Assembly: GCA_964577375.1 (NCBI GenBank)
Contig: CAZNYW010000008.1
Location: forward strand, 1-64,000
Direction of reading: 5' to 3'
DNA: 64,000 nucleotides
Origin: DATKUC01 sp964577375
GTDB lineage: Bacteria > Spirochaetota > Spirochaetia > DSM-27196 > DATKUC01
Position numbers and translations under genes: made by a program. The notes under the pieces are model-generated. The model was not told the origin of the DNA, did not search any database, and saw nothing but the letters and a program-made list of their open reading frames with translations. This document shows, piece by piece, positions 15,045 to 23,985 of this stretch (positions are counted from its first letter, which is position 1; each line of letters starts with the position of its first letter).

Positions 15045-16367
15045 TTAGCCGTTAATGCCCGGCAGGGTTCCGCCGAACGTGAGATACAGAAGCACTACGT
15101 TCAAAAACAGAATGACTACCGCACACGCCGTCGCAGCTATCGTAGTCACTTTTCCATTAGCAAGCGACCCCATGATTTCACGATTCTTCGTGAACGCGAT
15201 GAGCGTGATAACAGGTATCGGCAGGCTGAAGCTCAGAAACACCTGGCTTATCACCAGGGTTCTTGTGGGATCGAGTCCTATTCCGATCACGACCAGCGCC
15301 GGTACCATCGTCAGTAGCCTGCGCACCCAGACCGGTATGCTGAAGCGCACGAAGCCCTGCATGACCACCTGGCCCGCCATTGTGCCGACGTGGGAGCTCG
15401 ACACGCCGGAGGCAATAAGGGAGATCCCGAATACGGCGGCAGCACCCGCGCCCAGCAGGGGGGTTAGCGTCTCGTATGCGGTATTTATGTCGGCAACGCC
15501 GGTGTACCCCGAGAAGTGGAAGACCTTTGCGGCCATGAAGAGCATTGCCATATTCACGAGACCGGCGATGGACATTGCAATGACGATGTCGATCTTCTCG
15601 AAGTGAAAGATCCGATGAGCCTCCGCCTCGCTCCGGGGTACGATGCGGCTCTGCGTCAGGCTCGAGTGCAGGTAGACCGCGTGGGGCATTACCGTGGCGC
15701 CGATGATACCCACCGAGATCAGAACAGCCTCACTCCCAGGAAGGCTCGGAACCACCGAATGAAACAGGACCTGGCCCCAGTCCGGTTTGGCCAGGATGGT
15801 CTCGATAACGTATGCGAGCGCGATGATTCCGGCAGATCCGCCCAGGAATATCTCCAGCCCACGGAAGCCGCCCCGCGTTACGCCGAGAATGAGCGTGACC
15901 AGTACGCCGGTAATAATTGCCGCGGCGAACATGGGAATGTGGAGCAGGAGGTTGATGCCGATCGCCGCGCCGAGAAACTCGGCGAGGTCGGTTGCCATTG
16001 CCGTGATCTCCTGAGCAATCCAGAACACGTAGGAGACCCACGGGGGCAGCCGCTCGCGGGTCATCTCGGCCAGATTCTTTCCGGTGGCGATTCCGAGCTT
16101 TGCAGACAGGCCCTGCAGGAGCATCGCCATGAGGTTGGCGAGAAGGATCACCCAGAGAAGCGCATAGCCGAACTGCGCACCTCCCTGGATATTGGTAGCG
16201 AAGTTGCCCGGATCGATGTAGGCGATAGAGGCAATAAAGGCAGGACCGATGAACGGCAGCACCGCCCGCAGCCCCTTCCTGGTGCCACCGAGTGATCCCC
16301 GCGCAGCCTCCTGAGTTTTCGAATTCTGTATTTCCGTATTCTCTCTGGCTCGACCGAATTCCGGCAT
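15045..16367 (-). CDS. mntH: NRAMP-family divalent metal transporter (MntH)
   Basis: A 440-residue inner-membrane Mn(II)/Fe(II) proton symporter with about 11 helices. The helix-1 metal motif DPGNFATN is complete, and helix 6 carries MPHAVYLHS, including the Met-Pro-His of the NRAMP family. The start chosen is ATG 16367 after GAGGGG; a GTG one codon upstream is equally close. It follows mntR by 36 bases and precedes the UspA gene by 13. Regulation by manganese is likely through the operator before mntR. Confidence 0.95.
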   Translation of the reverse strand: MPEFGRARENTEIQNSKTQEAARGSLGGTRKGLRAVLPFIGPAFIASIAYIDPGNFATNIQGGAQFGYALLWVILLANLMAMLLQGLSAKLGIATGKNLAEMTRERLPPWVSYVFWIAQEITAMATDLAEFLGAAIGINLLLHIPMFAAAIITGVLVTLILGVTRGGFRGLEIFLGGSAGIIALAYVIETILAKPDWGQVLFHSVVPSLPGSEAVLISVGIIGATVMPHAVYLHSSLTQSRIVPRSEAEAHRIFHFEKIDIVIAMSIAGLVNMAMLFMAAKVFHFSGYTGVADINTAYETLTPLLGAGAAAVFGISLIASGVSSSHVGTMAGQVVMQGFVRFSIPVWVRRLLTMVPALVVIGIGLDPTRTLVISQVFLSFSLPIPVITLIAFTKNREIMGSLANGKVTTIAATACAVVILFLNVVLLYLTFGGTLPGING

Positions 16368-16403
16368 CACATTCCCCTCTCCGATTTCAGTACAATTCGA
16401 TTA

Positions 16404-17060
16404 TCAGCTCTCATCCGTCACAAAAATGTGACTGGCGGTTCTCTTTCCGATTACGATCTGTCTATTCTCGACCTCGATCGTCATGAGCTCATCGATGGGC
16501 TCCATGTGAACCACGGCGAGCCGGGTGTGCAGCCGAAGCCCGAGCGCATCCATGTGTGCGAGAAGCTCGGGATCGCGGTCGGAGACCTCACAGATCTCCG
16601 CGCGGCTCCCCGAAGGCAGCTGCGAAAGGCGCAGCCTGTTCAATTCCCTGATTGATCCGTCCCGGGCGGGGATCGGCGAACCGTGCGGATCGAAATTCGG
16701 ATGGCCGAGCAGCTCGTCTATCCGCTGTTCGAGATAGTCCGAAAGCACGTGCTCGAGCCGTTCGGCCTCCTCGTGCACGCGGTCCCAGGGTATCCCCATT
16801 GCCTCCGCGAGATAGGTTTCAAGCAGCCGGTGATGCCGGATCACCTCGAGAGCAATCTGCTTCCCCGCCTCGGTCAGGGTGACGCCGCGGTAGGGTTCGT
16901 ACACGACCCACTTGCGGTCGGCGAGTTTCTTGAGCATCCCTGTCACCGTCGCCGCCGTGGTCCCGAAGCGATCGGCCAGCATGGAGGTCGTCACGCGCGG
17001 GTGATCGAGCTGCAGCGAGTAGGTCTCCTTCAGGTAGTTCTCGTCGGTTACGGTAGTCAA
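16404..17060 (-). CDS. mntR: DtxR-family manganese regulator (MntR)
   Basis: A 218-residue metal-dependent repressor. The N-terminal winged helix-turn-helix is followed by the dimerisation helices with HHRLLETYLAEAMG and a Glu/His-rich metal site (EEAERLEHVLSD). A C-terminal FeoA/SH3-like domain (about 145-218) includes SQLPSGSRAEICEV. The start is TTG 17060, with GGAG 6 bases upstream; a TTG at 17072 would have no ribosome site. It heads an operon with mntH and the tandem UspA gene, and a DtxR-type palindrome lies just upstream. Confidence 0.9.
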   Translation of the reverse strand: MTTVTDENYLKETYSLQLDHPRVTTSMLADRFGTTAATVTGMLKKLADRKWVVYEPYRGVTLTEAGKQIALEVIRHHRLLETYLAEAMGIPWDRVHEEAERLEHVLSDYLEQRIDELLGHPNFDPHGSPIPARDGSIRELNRLRLSQLPSGSRAEICEVSDRDPELLAHMDALGLRLHTRLAVVHMEPIDELMTIEVENRQIVIGKRTASHIFVTDES

Positions 17061-17081
17061 AGGTAGCTCCAAAATTATTAA

Positions 17082-17095
17082 TTAGGATCACCTAA
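17082..17095 (-). promoter_or_regulatory. DtxR/MntR-type operator before mntR
   Basis: TTAGGATCACCTAA is a palindrome of the DtxR type, with 5-bp arms around 4 bases, 22 bases upstream of the mntR start. A possible minus-strand promoter overlaps it: TTGTAT, 17 bases, TATTTA. This layout fits metal-dependent autorepression of the mntR-mntH-usp operon. Confidence 0.65.
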
Positions 17096-17212
17096 ATAAT
17101 GACTTGATAGTAACTATACAACTGCCGGAAGTCAACCGGTTCGCAGGAGGGACCACGATTGCCTGGGCTGTGGTGCAGAAATGATAGCAATGGGGTTCGT
17201 TCCGGGGCTCGT

Positions 17213-17805
17213 CTAATACGGAAGGCTGCGACGATGAGCGTCGTCCTTGCGCCGGCGGACACGCCGCCTGCGTACGCGGACGTTGCTTCGCGCGATGGTG
17301 CCGGTGATGATGATCGCTCCGCGGGTCGCGAGATCNNNNNNNNNNNNNNNNNNNNNNNNNNNNNNNNNNNNNNNNNNNNNNNNNNNNNNNNNNNNNNNNN
17401 NNNNNNNNNNNNNNNNNNNNNNNNNNNNNNNNNNNCATCGGCATCCAGGTTCAGATGCATCCGCTGGTCGCTCTCTATCATGTGGCTTCGGAGGTCCAGT
17501 CGGACGTTGGACCCGACCGCACGAACCAGAACACGCGGGGACTGGACCCATTTGCCCTCCTTTCTCACCGAGGAGCGGTCCGCCTCGATCACCTGAACCT
17601 CGGGTACGATCTCCGCGACAGGTTCGGGCAGTTCCTGTTCGATGCGCTGAAGCGCCGTTGCGTCGTTTGCGGAAGCAATCTGGCCGGCAAGCTCATCGTA
17701 CCTGTCCAGATCGACCAGATTCTGCGCGAACGAGTTGGCGGCCCTGTCGAAACAGCGTGTCCGTATCGTCTCGAGATTCTCGTTCTGCCTCTGCGGTTCC
17801 ATCAT
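17213..17805 (-). CDS. Unrecognised protein interrupted by an assembly gap
   Basis: The minus-strand frame starts at ATG 17805, after GGGGGAGGTG, and reads about 123 residues (MMEPQRQNEN...) up to the N run at 17435. Beyond the gap a second frame continues with DLATRGAIIITGTIARSN and an Arg/Lys-rich tail to a stop at 17213. Both ends look like one gene, but the frame across the gap cannot be checked. The N-terminal half is rich in acidic and helical residues. I do not recognise the family. It lies divergent from the YdeI-like gene and upstream of mntR on the same strand. Confidence 0.5.
17336..17435. other. Assembly gap (100 N)
   Basis: A run of 100 N, the usual filler for a scaffold join of unknown size. 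It interrupts an unrecognised minus-strand gene. Confidence 0.99.
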
Positions 17806-17865
17806 CGATACACCTCCCCCGGATGATATGTCTGCCGATCGCAAGGGTCAAGAAGCGCCGGCCGC

Positions 17866-18144
17866 ATGAAGCCGCCCGGCCTGAAACAGGTGGAAGCGGC
17901 GAAGGAAAACGGCAACTGGGACAGGGCATACGCGTCTCAATCGCAGGCCACGGTTCCCGAGGATCTTGAACTGGCCTTCGACGCCTCGCCGCGGGCGCGC
18001 GCCTTTTTCGACACGCTGAGCAGCGTCAACCGGTATGCCATTCTCTATCGCATTCAGAACGCAAAGAGGGCCGAGACGCGGGCTCGAAAGATAGAAGAGT
18101 TCAGTCAGATGCTCAACGATCACCGGAAAATCCACGAAGACTGA
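17866..18144 (+). CDS. YdeI/OmpD-associated family protein, C-terminal half only
   Basis: A 92-residue protein matching the C-terminal part of YdeI-like proteins: the KPPGLKQVEAAKENGNWDRAY segment, then VPEDLELAF, FFDTLSSVNRYAILYRI and ETRARKIEEF. Family members are usually about 190 residues with an N-terminal domain. Here an in-frame stop lies 42 bases upstream of the ATG and no N-terminal domain is encoded before it. It may be a short variant or a remnant. No clear ribosome site was seen. Confidence 0.7.
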   Translation: MKPPGLKQVEAAKENGNWDRAYASQSQATVPEDLELAFDASPRARAFFDTLSSVNRYAILYRIQNAKRAETRARKIEEFSQMLNDHRKIHED

Positions 18145-18157
18145 GGCCGGGCAGCCG

Positions 18158-18736
18158 CTACACCGCCTCGTACCGGGCGAAGATCACCCCCGTGGTCGAG
18201 GAAAGGCTCTCAATCAGGCGAAGGCGAATCTCGTGATCCTCTGGAAACAAACGGAGGCCTGTTCCGAGGACTATGGGGAAGATCAGGAGCACGTATTCAT
18301 CGATGAGATTGCGCCGCACAAGCGAGTGGACAAGCTGCCCGCTTCCGAGAATGCCGAGATTCTCATCCTGCTGCTTTAGTCCTTCAACCGCATCCGCGGC
18401 GTCACCCGCGAGCAGCGTCGAGTTCTCCCACACGAGCGGCTCTTCGAGCGTCGTTGAGGCAACGTACTTGCGGGTGCTGTTGAGGACCGGTGTGAAGGGA
18501 TTCTTGGTTGCCTTCGCCCAGACCGAATGGAGATCCAGATAGGTCCTCCTGCCGAAGAGGAGCGAGCCTCTGCTGCTGGCCATGATCTCGCCCATCTTTG
18601 CCGCGATCACGGAATCCTGATAGGGTATTCCCCAGCCCCCGTGTTTGAAGCCACCTCGAGTATCTTCGTCCGGGCGTGCGGGAGCCTGCATCACGCCGTC
18701 CAGTGTGATGTTGTTGATAACGGTAACCTTGCCCAT
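18158..18736 (-). CDS. Dihydrofolate-reductase-like (RibD C-terminal domain) protein
   Basis: A 192-residue DHFR-like reductase. It shows NITLDGVMQAP, the GGWGIPY motif, LLFGRRTYLDL, LGILGSGQLVHSLV and FPIVLGTGLRLFP in the family order and is full length. The ATG at 18736 follows GAGGCGG. It is the closest kin of the damaged gene at 33733. The substrate is unknown. It lies downstream of the MutS-like pair on the same strand after a 72-base gap and could be read through from it. Confidence 0.87.
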   Translation of the reverse strand: MGKVTVINNITLDGVMQAPARPDEDTRGGFKHGGWGIPYQDSVIAAKMGEIMASSRGSLLFGRRTYLDLHSVWAKATKNPFTPVLNSTRKYVASTTLEEPLVWENSTLLAGDAADAVEGLKQQDENLGILGSGQLVHSLVRRNLIDEYVLLIFPIVLGTGLRLFPEDHEIRLRLIESLSSTTGVIFARYEAV

Positions 18737-18808
18737 TCAGTCCGCCTCCTGCGCTCATGCAAAGATAACGCCCCGGACCGCCGACGTTCCGCCGGCGGAG
18801 ATCCTGCG

Positions 18809-20344
18809 TCAGCCTTCGCAAGCCTCCGGAGCAACGTCCGGCTGTCCGGTCTCCGATACAAAGATTTGCCTGTACAGATCGGGACCAAAGCTGGTCGACA
18901 AGGGTTCGCCCTCGACGAGTTTGAATGTTCGGGTTCCGTCCGCGCGGCGCTCGGGCTGCAGGAACACGAAATCGGCGTTCCGCGCGTCGTACAAAGTGCG
19001 CGCATACTGATACATATGGGTCACAAACGCAACCTGAACTCCCTTTTCGACAAGAGCTGTGGTGATCTGCCGCGCCACCTCGGAACCTTCGCGCTCATTT
19101 GTTGCGGCGAATGATTCGTTGAAAAGCACCATGGAACCGGTCCCGACATCGTCGACAATGTTGCTCATCCGCCGTAGCTCTTCGTCGAACTTGCCGCTCT
19201 CCATATCCGTGTCCTCCTTCCGCCGGAAGTGCGAAAAGATTCCCCGGCAGAGGCTCGCATCGAATCTGTCGGCCGCGACGAACATTCCGGACTGCATCAT
19301 GAGCCGCGCCGCTCCCACACTTCGCAGGAAGGTCGTCTTACCGCCCTGGTTGGCCCCGGTAATGACGGTGAGGACATGCCCGTCGAGATTCAGCGAGTTG
19401 CCCACCACACCCATCTTCACGGTCAACGCCAGACCCGGGTCGTACAGCCCTTCGAACGAGTGGCGCCGCCTCTCCGGCGGAGAAGGTTCCGGTAGTACCG
19501 TGGGAAGCCCGAGCGAGGTGAGACTTCGTCTGAGGTTCAGACAGCCGACATAGAAGGCAAGATCGGTCTTGAGGTTTGCGAAGAAACTCAGGATGTGATC
19601 CTTTGACTGGGCGGCGGCGTTGGCCACCAGGTTCAGCCCGCGATCGCGAAGCGCGGAGAGAGCCCTCGCTCCGGCGTCGTCCCGGTCGGCGATACGGAAG
19701 GAAAATGATTGTGGCCCCTTCGTGAAAATCCTGCGGAACCAGTTCCGTGGGTCGTCGTTCGGCCTGCGGAGCACGTAGTCGACGCCGGCATTGCCTCTCC
19801 CGAGCCGGGCACTCTGAAGCACTCCATCCTTGAAAGCGAGCTTCTTCAGATGCGCGTTCACCTCTGCGAAGTAGTCGTCGGACAGCTCCCGCTTGAGCAT
19901 CGCGAAAAGCTTGCGGAATCCCTCCGATTGAAAGTTCGGCTCCTGCTCCTCCGCAGTCCTGCGAAGCTCGTGAAGCCGCCGGACCAGTATTCGCAGTACC
20001 TCGATTGAACTGTGAAGCACGGACGAAGGCAACCGGATAAAATGCCCGAAATAGACCTTGCCTGCCTCCTTCATCACCTCAATGGTAGAACCATAGAGAT
20101 CTCGAACGACATCGCTGTTCCGGATGCAATCAAGAAGTACTTCCTGTCGGTAGCGGATCTGGTCCACCGACTGGAGACTTGAGCCAAGTGCTCTTCGCGA
20201 TACGTCGCCCACAAACTGGTCGCCGTCGGCCATTGCCTCGATGATCTGCTCGAGGCCGAGATCCTTTTCGAGATCGAGCGCCTCCTCCGAAATCTCGCTT
20301 TCAAGGTCGAGGTCGCGGTCTTTGTAGAGCAGCCGCGCTTTCAT
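18809..20344 (-). CDS. MutS-domain-V-like ATPase, second of a pair
   Basis: A 511-residue protein with a long helical N-terminal core region and a C-terminal MutS-type ABC ATPase. The Walker A is TGANQGGKTT (about 329-338) and the Walker B region is SMVLFNESFAAT with its Glu. The mismatch-recognition domain of true MutS is missing, so it should not be called mutS. Its start overlaps the stop of the preceding paralogue by 4 bases (ATGA), so the two are coupled and may form a heterodimer. It is under the fluoride riboswitch at 21930-21983. MutS-like genes are among the known fluoride-riboswitch-associated classes; their role in fluoride tolerance is unknown. Confidence 0.85.
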   Translation of the reverse strand: MKARLLYKDRDLDLESEISEEALDLEKDLGLEQIIEAMADGDQFVGDVSRRALGSSLQSVDQIRYRQEVLLDCIRNSDVVRDLYGSTIEVMKEAGKVYFGHFIRLPSSVLHSSIEVLRILVRRLHELRRTAEEQEPNFQSEGFRKLFAMLKRELSDDYFAEVNAHLKKLAFKDGVLQSARLGRGNAGVDYVLRRPNDDPRNWFRRIFTKGPQSFSFRIADRDDAGARALSALRDRGLNLVANAAAQSKDHILSFFANLKTDLAFYVGCLNLRRSLTSLGLPTVLPEPSPPERRRHSFEGLYDPGLALTVKMGVVGNSLNLDGHVLTVITGANQGGKTTFLRSVGAARLMMQSGMFVAADRFDASLCRGIFSHFRRKEDTDMESGKFDEELRRMSNIVDDVGTGSMVLFNESFAATNEREGSEVARQITTALVEKGVQVAFVTHMYQYARTLYDARNADFVFLQPERRADGTRTFKLVEGEPLSTSFGPDLYRQIFVSETGQPDVAPEACEG

Positions 20345-21876
20345 ATGGCGAGTCGCTCCTTGAGCTCCGCGTAGGTGAGCCGATACTTCACGGCCAGCGA
20401 GATCGCGTATGCGAGACCGTCTGCTGGCTTGCGGATGACCTTGAACGTTCGTTGGGCCGGATTGTCAGGTACCACGGTACTCGCCATGCTCACCACCTTG
20501 TCGCTGAGAGTGGCCAGTTCGTCGATGAAGGTAACGCAGACACCAAGCAGGTCCAGATCAACGAGACGCTGCATCACACGTTCTCCGAGGAAGATGGCGT
20601 CCTCGAGCGTGGTAGAGTTGAAGATTTCGTTCATAATGACGACACTGCTCGGGGTCGCCCTCTCGAAAACGTGGTGAATCCGCAGCAGGTCATCCTCGAG
20701 CTTGCCGTGATCGTCTGCGACCAGTTCCTCTTTCTCGAAGTGAGTGAACAGATTGTCGAACAGAAACAACCGCGCCTCGGTCCCGGGTACCGGGCAGCCG
20801 AGACTCGCGAGGAAATGAAGCTGCCCGAAGGTACGGGCGAAGGTTGTCTTTCCGCCCTGGTTCGGACCGGAAACCACGATGATCCGTTCGCGGCCCGAGA
20901 GAAAGAAATCGTTCCGTACTACTTTGGTTCCGTCCGAGATAAGCTTGCGGGCGAGCGCCGCATCGAAGGTCTGCGAAACCGCCACCTCCTTGTCCCGGTC
21001 CGACACAGCGGGAAGACAGAAGTCAAGGCCATTCGCACGGAAGAATGCTGCGTAGTCGAGGCAGGAAACGTAGAACTGAATCTCCCTGTCGAATGTCTCG
21101 ATTGTGGCGTCAATGAAGTCGGAGTACTTCGAGTAGTACTCACTGAGATGCAGGAAGATGTCCGGAAAGAGCTCTGCAACACAACTCAGGATGCGTGCCT
21201 CGACCTGATTCATCCGATCGCTTTCCCTGAACTCCGACCGGTAGTCTCTGACGTCGCCCTGCTGAAACTTCCGGAACGTTGTTAGTACGTCTGCGCTGTA
21301 GTCGGTCTCCGCGTCGTACCTGCGGACTTTGACATTGGGTCCGCTGACGAGCACACTGTACCGGATTCCTCCGAGATCCTGCTGAAGTTTTCTGGTTTCT
21401 TCGTGAAGCGACAGGAAACGGTTCGAACCGGTGTACTCCGTGAGATACTCGAGCAGGCCCCTGAGGCCGCGCGACTCGAGTCCCGCCAGAGTCAGAGCCA
21501 TCCTTAGTTGATGAACCGCGTCGCAATAGACTCCTACGGCATCGAGAAACCACCTCCTTTTCTCGTACGTGTAGAAGACCTTGCTGCTGTGCCCGAGGAG
21601 TGCACGCACCGTTCGCATGCCCTCCGCGAACTTCTTCATGGCCGTAAGAAGCGCATTGTCGGCAAGATCACGGAGCACCTCGTGACGATATTCCACCTGC
21701 TCCACATCGCCAAGCGGCACGTGGAAAAGAGGTGGAAGGTTGTACTCGTCCTTGCCCGCCGTAATAGCGGCGATGACCTGATCCAGATTGAGGTCGGTGA
21801 AGTAGTCTGGCTGCTGGACGCGTTCCCGTATGGCGATGTCTTGTGGATTCTCAAAAAGGGTGCTTTCGAACGGCAT
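20341..21876 (-). CDS. MutS-domain-V-like ATPase, first of a pair, riboswitch-controlled
   Basis: A 511-residue paralogue of the following gene. The N-terminal two-thirds is helical and the ATPase has Walker A SGPNQGGKTT (about 336-345) with Walker B SVVIMNEIFNSTT. The MutS mismatch-binding domain is absent. The start is ATG 21876 after GGGAGGTG; upstream codons to 21927 lie in the riboswitch leader. A promoter (21988-22017) and a crcB-motif aptamer (21930-21983) precede it, so expression should rise with fluoride. The pair could act on nucleic acid junctions, but nothing visible shows this. Confidence 0.87.
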   Translation of the reverse strand: MPFESTLFENPQDIAIRERVQQPDYFTDLNLDQVIAAITAGKDEYNLPPLFHVPLGDVEQVEYRHEVLRDLADNALLTAMKKFAEGMRTVRALLGHSSKVFYTYEKRRWFLDAVGVYCDAVHQLRMALTLAGLESRGLRGLLEYLTEYTGSNRFLSLHEETRKLQQDLGGIRYSVLVSGPNVKVRRYDAETDYSADVLTTFRKFQQGDVRDYRSEFRESDRMNQVEARILSCVAELFPDIFLHLSEYYSKYSDFIDATIETFDREIQFYVSCLDYAAFFRANGLDFCLPAVSDRDKEVAVSQTFDAALARKLISDGTKVVRNDFFLSGRERIIVVSGPNQGGKTTFARTFGQLHFLASLGCPVPGTEARLFLFDNLFTHFEKEELVADDHGKLEDDLLRIHHVFERATPSSVVIMNEIFNSTTLEDAIFLGERVMQRLVDLDLLGVCVTFIDELATLSDKVVSMASTVVPDNPAQRTFKVIRKPADGLAYAISLAVKYRLTYAELKERLAI

Positions 21877-21929
21877 TGAACAAACACCTCCCGGATTGAC
21901 GGCGCAACATTTCGCGCACGTGCGCACTG

Positions 21930-21983
21930 GCCATAGGAGTCATCAGCCCGGATGGGCGTTTGTTCGGGGAACTCCATCCCCGG
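21930..21983 (-). ncRNA. Fluoride riboswitch (crcB motif) upstream of the MutS-like pair
   Basis: On the minus strand the core reads GGGGATGGAGTTCCCC, then GAACAAACGCCC, a short loop, then GGGCTGATGACTCCTAT. This has the crcB-motif parts in order: the GGNGAUGG...stem, the AAC-CGC-like joint, a GCCC/GGGC hairpin, and the invariant CUGAUGACUCCUA. ACUCC can pair with GGAGU to close the fluoride pocket pseudoknot. It lies 54 bases before the first MutS-like ATG. Its 3' side holds a 12-bp palindrome (GCGCACGTGCGC) and no terminator T-tract, so control of translation is more likely than of termination. Confidence 0.92.
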
Positions 21984-21987
21984 ATCA

Positions 21988-22017
21988 AAGATAATTGCCG
22001 GTTTTTCTAAACGTCAA
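21988..22017 (-). promoter_or_regulatory. Promoter of the riboswitch-MutS-like transcript
   Basis: Minus strand: TTGACG (22017-22012), 18 bases, TATCTT (21993-21988). Transcription would start close to the 5' edge of the aptamer at 21983. Confidence 0.55.
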
Positions 22018-22065
22018 GATTTCGATGCGCCGGACGGCTGCACGCCGGCCCGGCGGACCGACTCC

Positions 22066-23985
22066 CTACCAGCGGATAAGCAGTACCACCACAAATGCCA
22101 CCAGGATGTACCCGATGTAGTAGTAGACGTGCCCGTTCATGTAGATGCGGCTCAGTACGCCGCCGAGACGCCGGAGGCCGGAGGCCGCAGACCGGAGAGG
22201 ACGGGTGAAGCGGTCGCGTATATGAAGCTGCCTCGTCCCGTGCGCAGAGCTCTCCTCTGTCCCGTAGATCCGGCGGAGCATGTGAAGAAGGATTTGCGAA
22301 AAGGCCGGTTCAGTGAAGAACTCGTCCTCCTCGAGGCTCAGCCCTCCGTACCACGGTTCCACGGCCCGCACCCGTTTGCGGCGACGGCTCCATATGAGGA
22401 GGGGCAGCGCCGCGAGAACGATTATCACAACGGCGAACATCGTGGGCGATACCACGCCAAAGAGCGGGCTTCCTGAGAACAGGAGCAGGGGCGACGGGAC
22501 TCCGAGCAGTCCGCCGAACAGACCGGAGAAGCCGAAGAGCGGCAGGAGAACCGGCACACCGATTCCAAACAGCGGCAGAAGAACGATCGAAACCACCTGA
22601 GCGATCTTCATAGCCCGTGCCGGGATCTTCGCGGCGAAGCGGCCGTGATGATAGCCGAGCGCGGTGTACCCGATGAGCTTCACCATCGCGAAGACCGCGA
22701 GCCCTATCGCGAGGGCTGTGAGAAACCCCGAAACGGCGAGAAAGAACTGCTCGCCGAAGAGGCGGAACCGGGAGCTCTGGAAGACGGTTTCGAGCACCAT
22801 CCACTCGCCGGTGTAGCCCAGTAGCGGCGGGAACGCGCTCAGGGAGAGGCCCGCCACGAGAATTCCAAGGCCGGGTACCGGCCCCACTCCTCGCCACACG
22901 CCCCTGGTCTCGTCGATCGTTTTCACCCCGAGCGACTCCTTCGCATGGCCGATGGACATGAAAAGAAGGCTCTTTGCCAGCGCGTGTCCAAGAGCGAGCA
23001 CGGCTGCCGCGGATCCGGCAAATGCGGAAAGATAATCGAGGCTCTTCGTGCCGGACGCACCGGCGAGCGCGGCTGCCGCGATCACGGTGATGATCATGCC
23101 GTTGTTTTCAACAGTCGAATATGCCGGAAGCGATTTGAGCTTGCGGGCCGCGGCGGCCTGGAGCGCTCCCCAGAATGCGGTCAGAGAACCGAACAGCACC
23201 AGGATCATGAGCCAGGACACCGACGGTGCCGCCATCGAGATGAAACGTTCGAGCGCGTAGACACCCATGAGCGTCAGCGGAACGCTCAGGAATGCGGAAG
23301 AATGGTCTGCGGTCTTCTCGTACACGCCCGGCATCCAGACGTGGAAGGGTACGGCGTCCATCTTGATTGCCGCGCCGAGCGTCGTAAGGACAAGAAAGAC
23401 CGGCGCTGCGTTTCTCACCGCGGCAAACGCGGTCGTCCCGGTTTGAACGTACAGGGCGGCGAATCCGATGAGAAGCAGCACGGTCGACAGCTCGCCGAAG
23501 ACGAGAAATCGGAAACCGGCTGAAACGAGCGGCAGTCGCGGGGCGAGCGTACCGGAGCTTTCGTAGCGGACGTCGTCGGTCATGAGAAGGTAGGAGAAGA
23601 CGGTCACCAGCTCCCAGCCGGCAAGGAAGGTCAGCGCATCCTGAGCGGCAAATACCAGAATCGTGCCCGCAAATCCAAGTGAAAATGCGGCGGCGGTTTT
23701 CGGGCCGTACAATCGACCGTAGCCGATCGCAAACAGGGAAAGCACGATTCCGGCAAGTGAGGAGATGGAGAGAAAGAGCCCCGACATCCGGTCGAGCGCG
23801 AGCGAGACCGAAAGCCCATCGTAAAACGGGATCGATATCGCCGGCGACCGGCCTGTGAGCGCGAGAATCCCGGCCGCCAGCGCAACTGCCGAGGCGATGA
23901 ATGCGATCGCGTAGGAGACGACGCGGCCGGCCGACAGTGCCGCGGCGAGCAGGTATATTCCAACCGCAACGAGCAGCAGAATCAT
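22066..23985 (-). CDS. HyfB/NuoL-like proton-channel subunit
   Basis: A 639-residue antiporter-like membrane subunit of the complex-I / hydrogenase-4 family with about 14-16 helices. Key residues of the ion path are kept: Glu125 in AGWELVTVFSYLL, Lys209 in AAIKMDAVPFHVWMPG and His215 in the same segment. It is the last gene of the six-gene operon and overlaps the small-subunit-like gene by 4 bases. Start ATG 23985; upstream frame lies inside the preceding gene. In hydrogenase-4 and formate hydrogenlyase this subunit moves protons. Here its redox partners lack cofactor ligands. Confidence 0.87.
   Translation of the reverse strand: MILLLVAVGIYLLAAALSAGRVVSYAIAFIASAVALAAGILALTGRSPAISIPFYDGLSVSLALDRMSGLFLSISSLAGIVLSLFAIGYGRLYGPKTAAAFSLGFAGTILVFAAQDALTFLAGWELVTVFSYLLMTDDVRYESSGTLAPRLPLVSAGFRFLVFGELSTVLLLIGFAALYVQTGTTAFAAVRNAAPVFLVLTTLGAAIKMDAVPFHVWMPGVYEKTADHSSAFLSVPLTLMGVYALERFISMAAPSVSWLMILVLFGSLTAFWGALQAAAARKLKSLPAYSTVENNGMIITVIAAAALAGASGTKSLDYLSAFAGSAAAVLALGHALAKSLLFMSIGHAKESLGVKTIDETRGVWRGVGPVPGLGILVAGLSLSAFPPLLGYTGEWMVLETVFQSSRFRLFGEQFFLAVSGFLTALAIGLAVFAMVKLIGYTALGYHHGRFAAKIPARAMKIAQVVSIVLLPLFGIGVPVLLPLFGFSGLFGGLLGVPSPLLLFSGSPLFGVVSPTMFAVVIIVLAALPLLIWSRRRKRVRAVEPWYGGLSLEEDEFFTEPAFSQILLHMLRRIYGTEESSAHGTRQLHIRDRFTRPLRSAASGLRRLGGVLSRIYMNGHVYYYIGYILVAFVVVLLIRW

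Noticed and set aside
18809..21876. Gene symbol mutS or mutS2 for the ATPase pair
   Set aside because: Only the ATPase and a helical core are recognisable; the mismatch-recognition domain of MutS and the Smr domain of MutS2 are missing.
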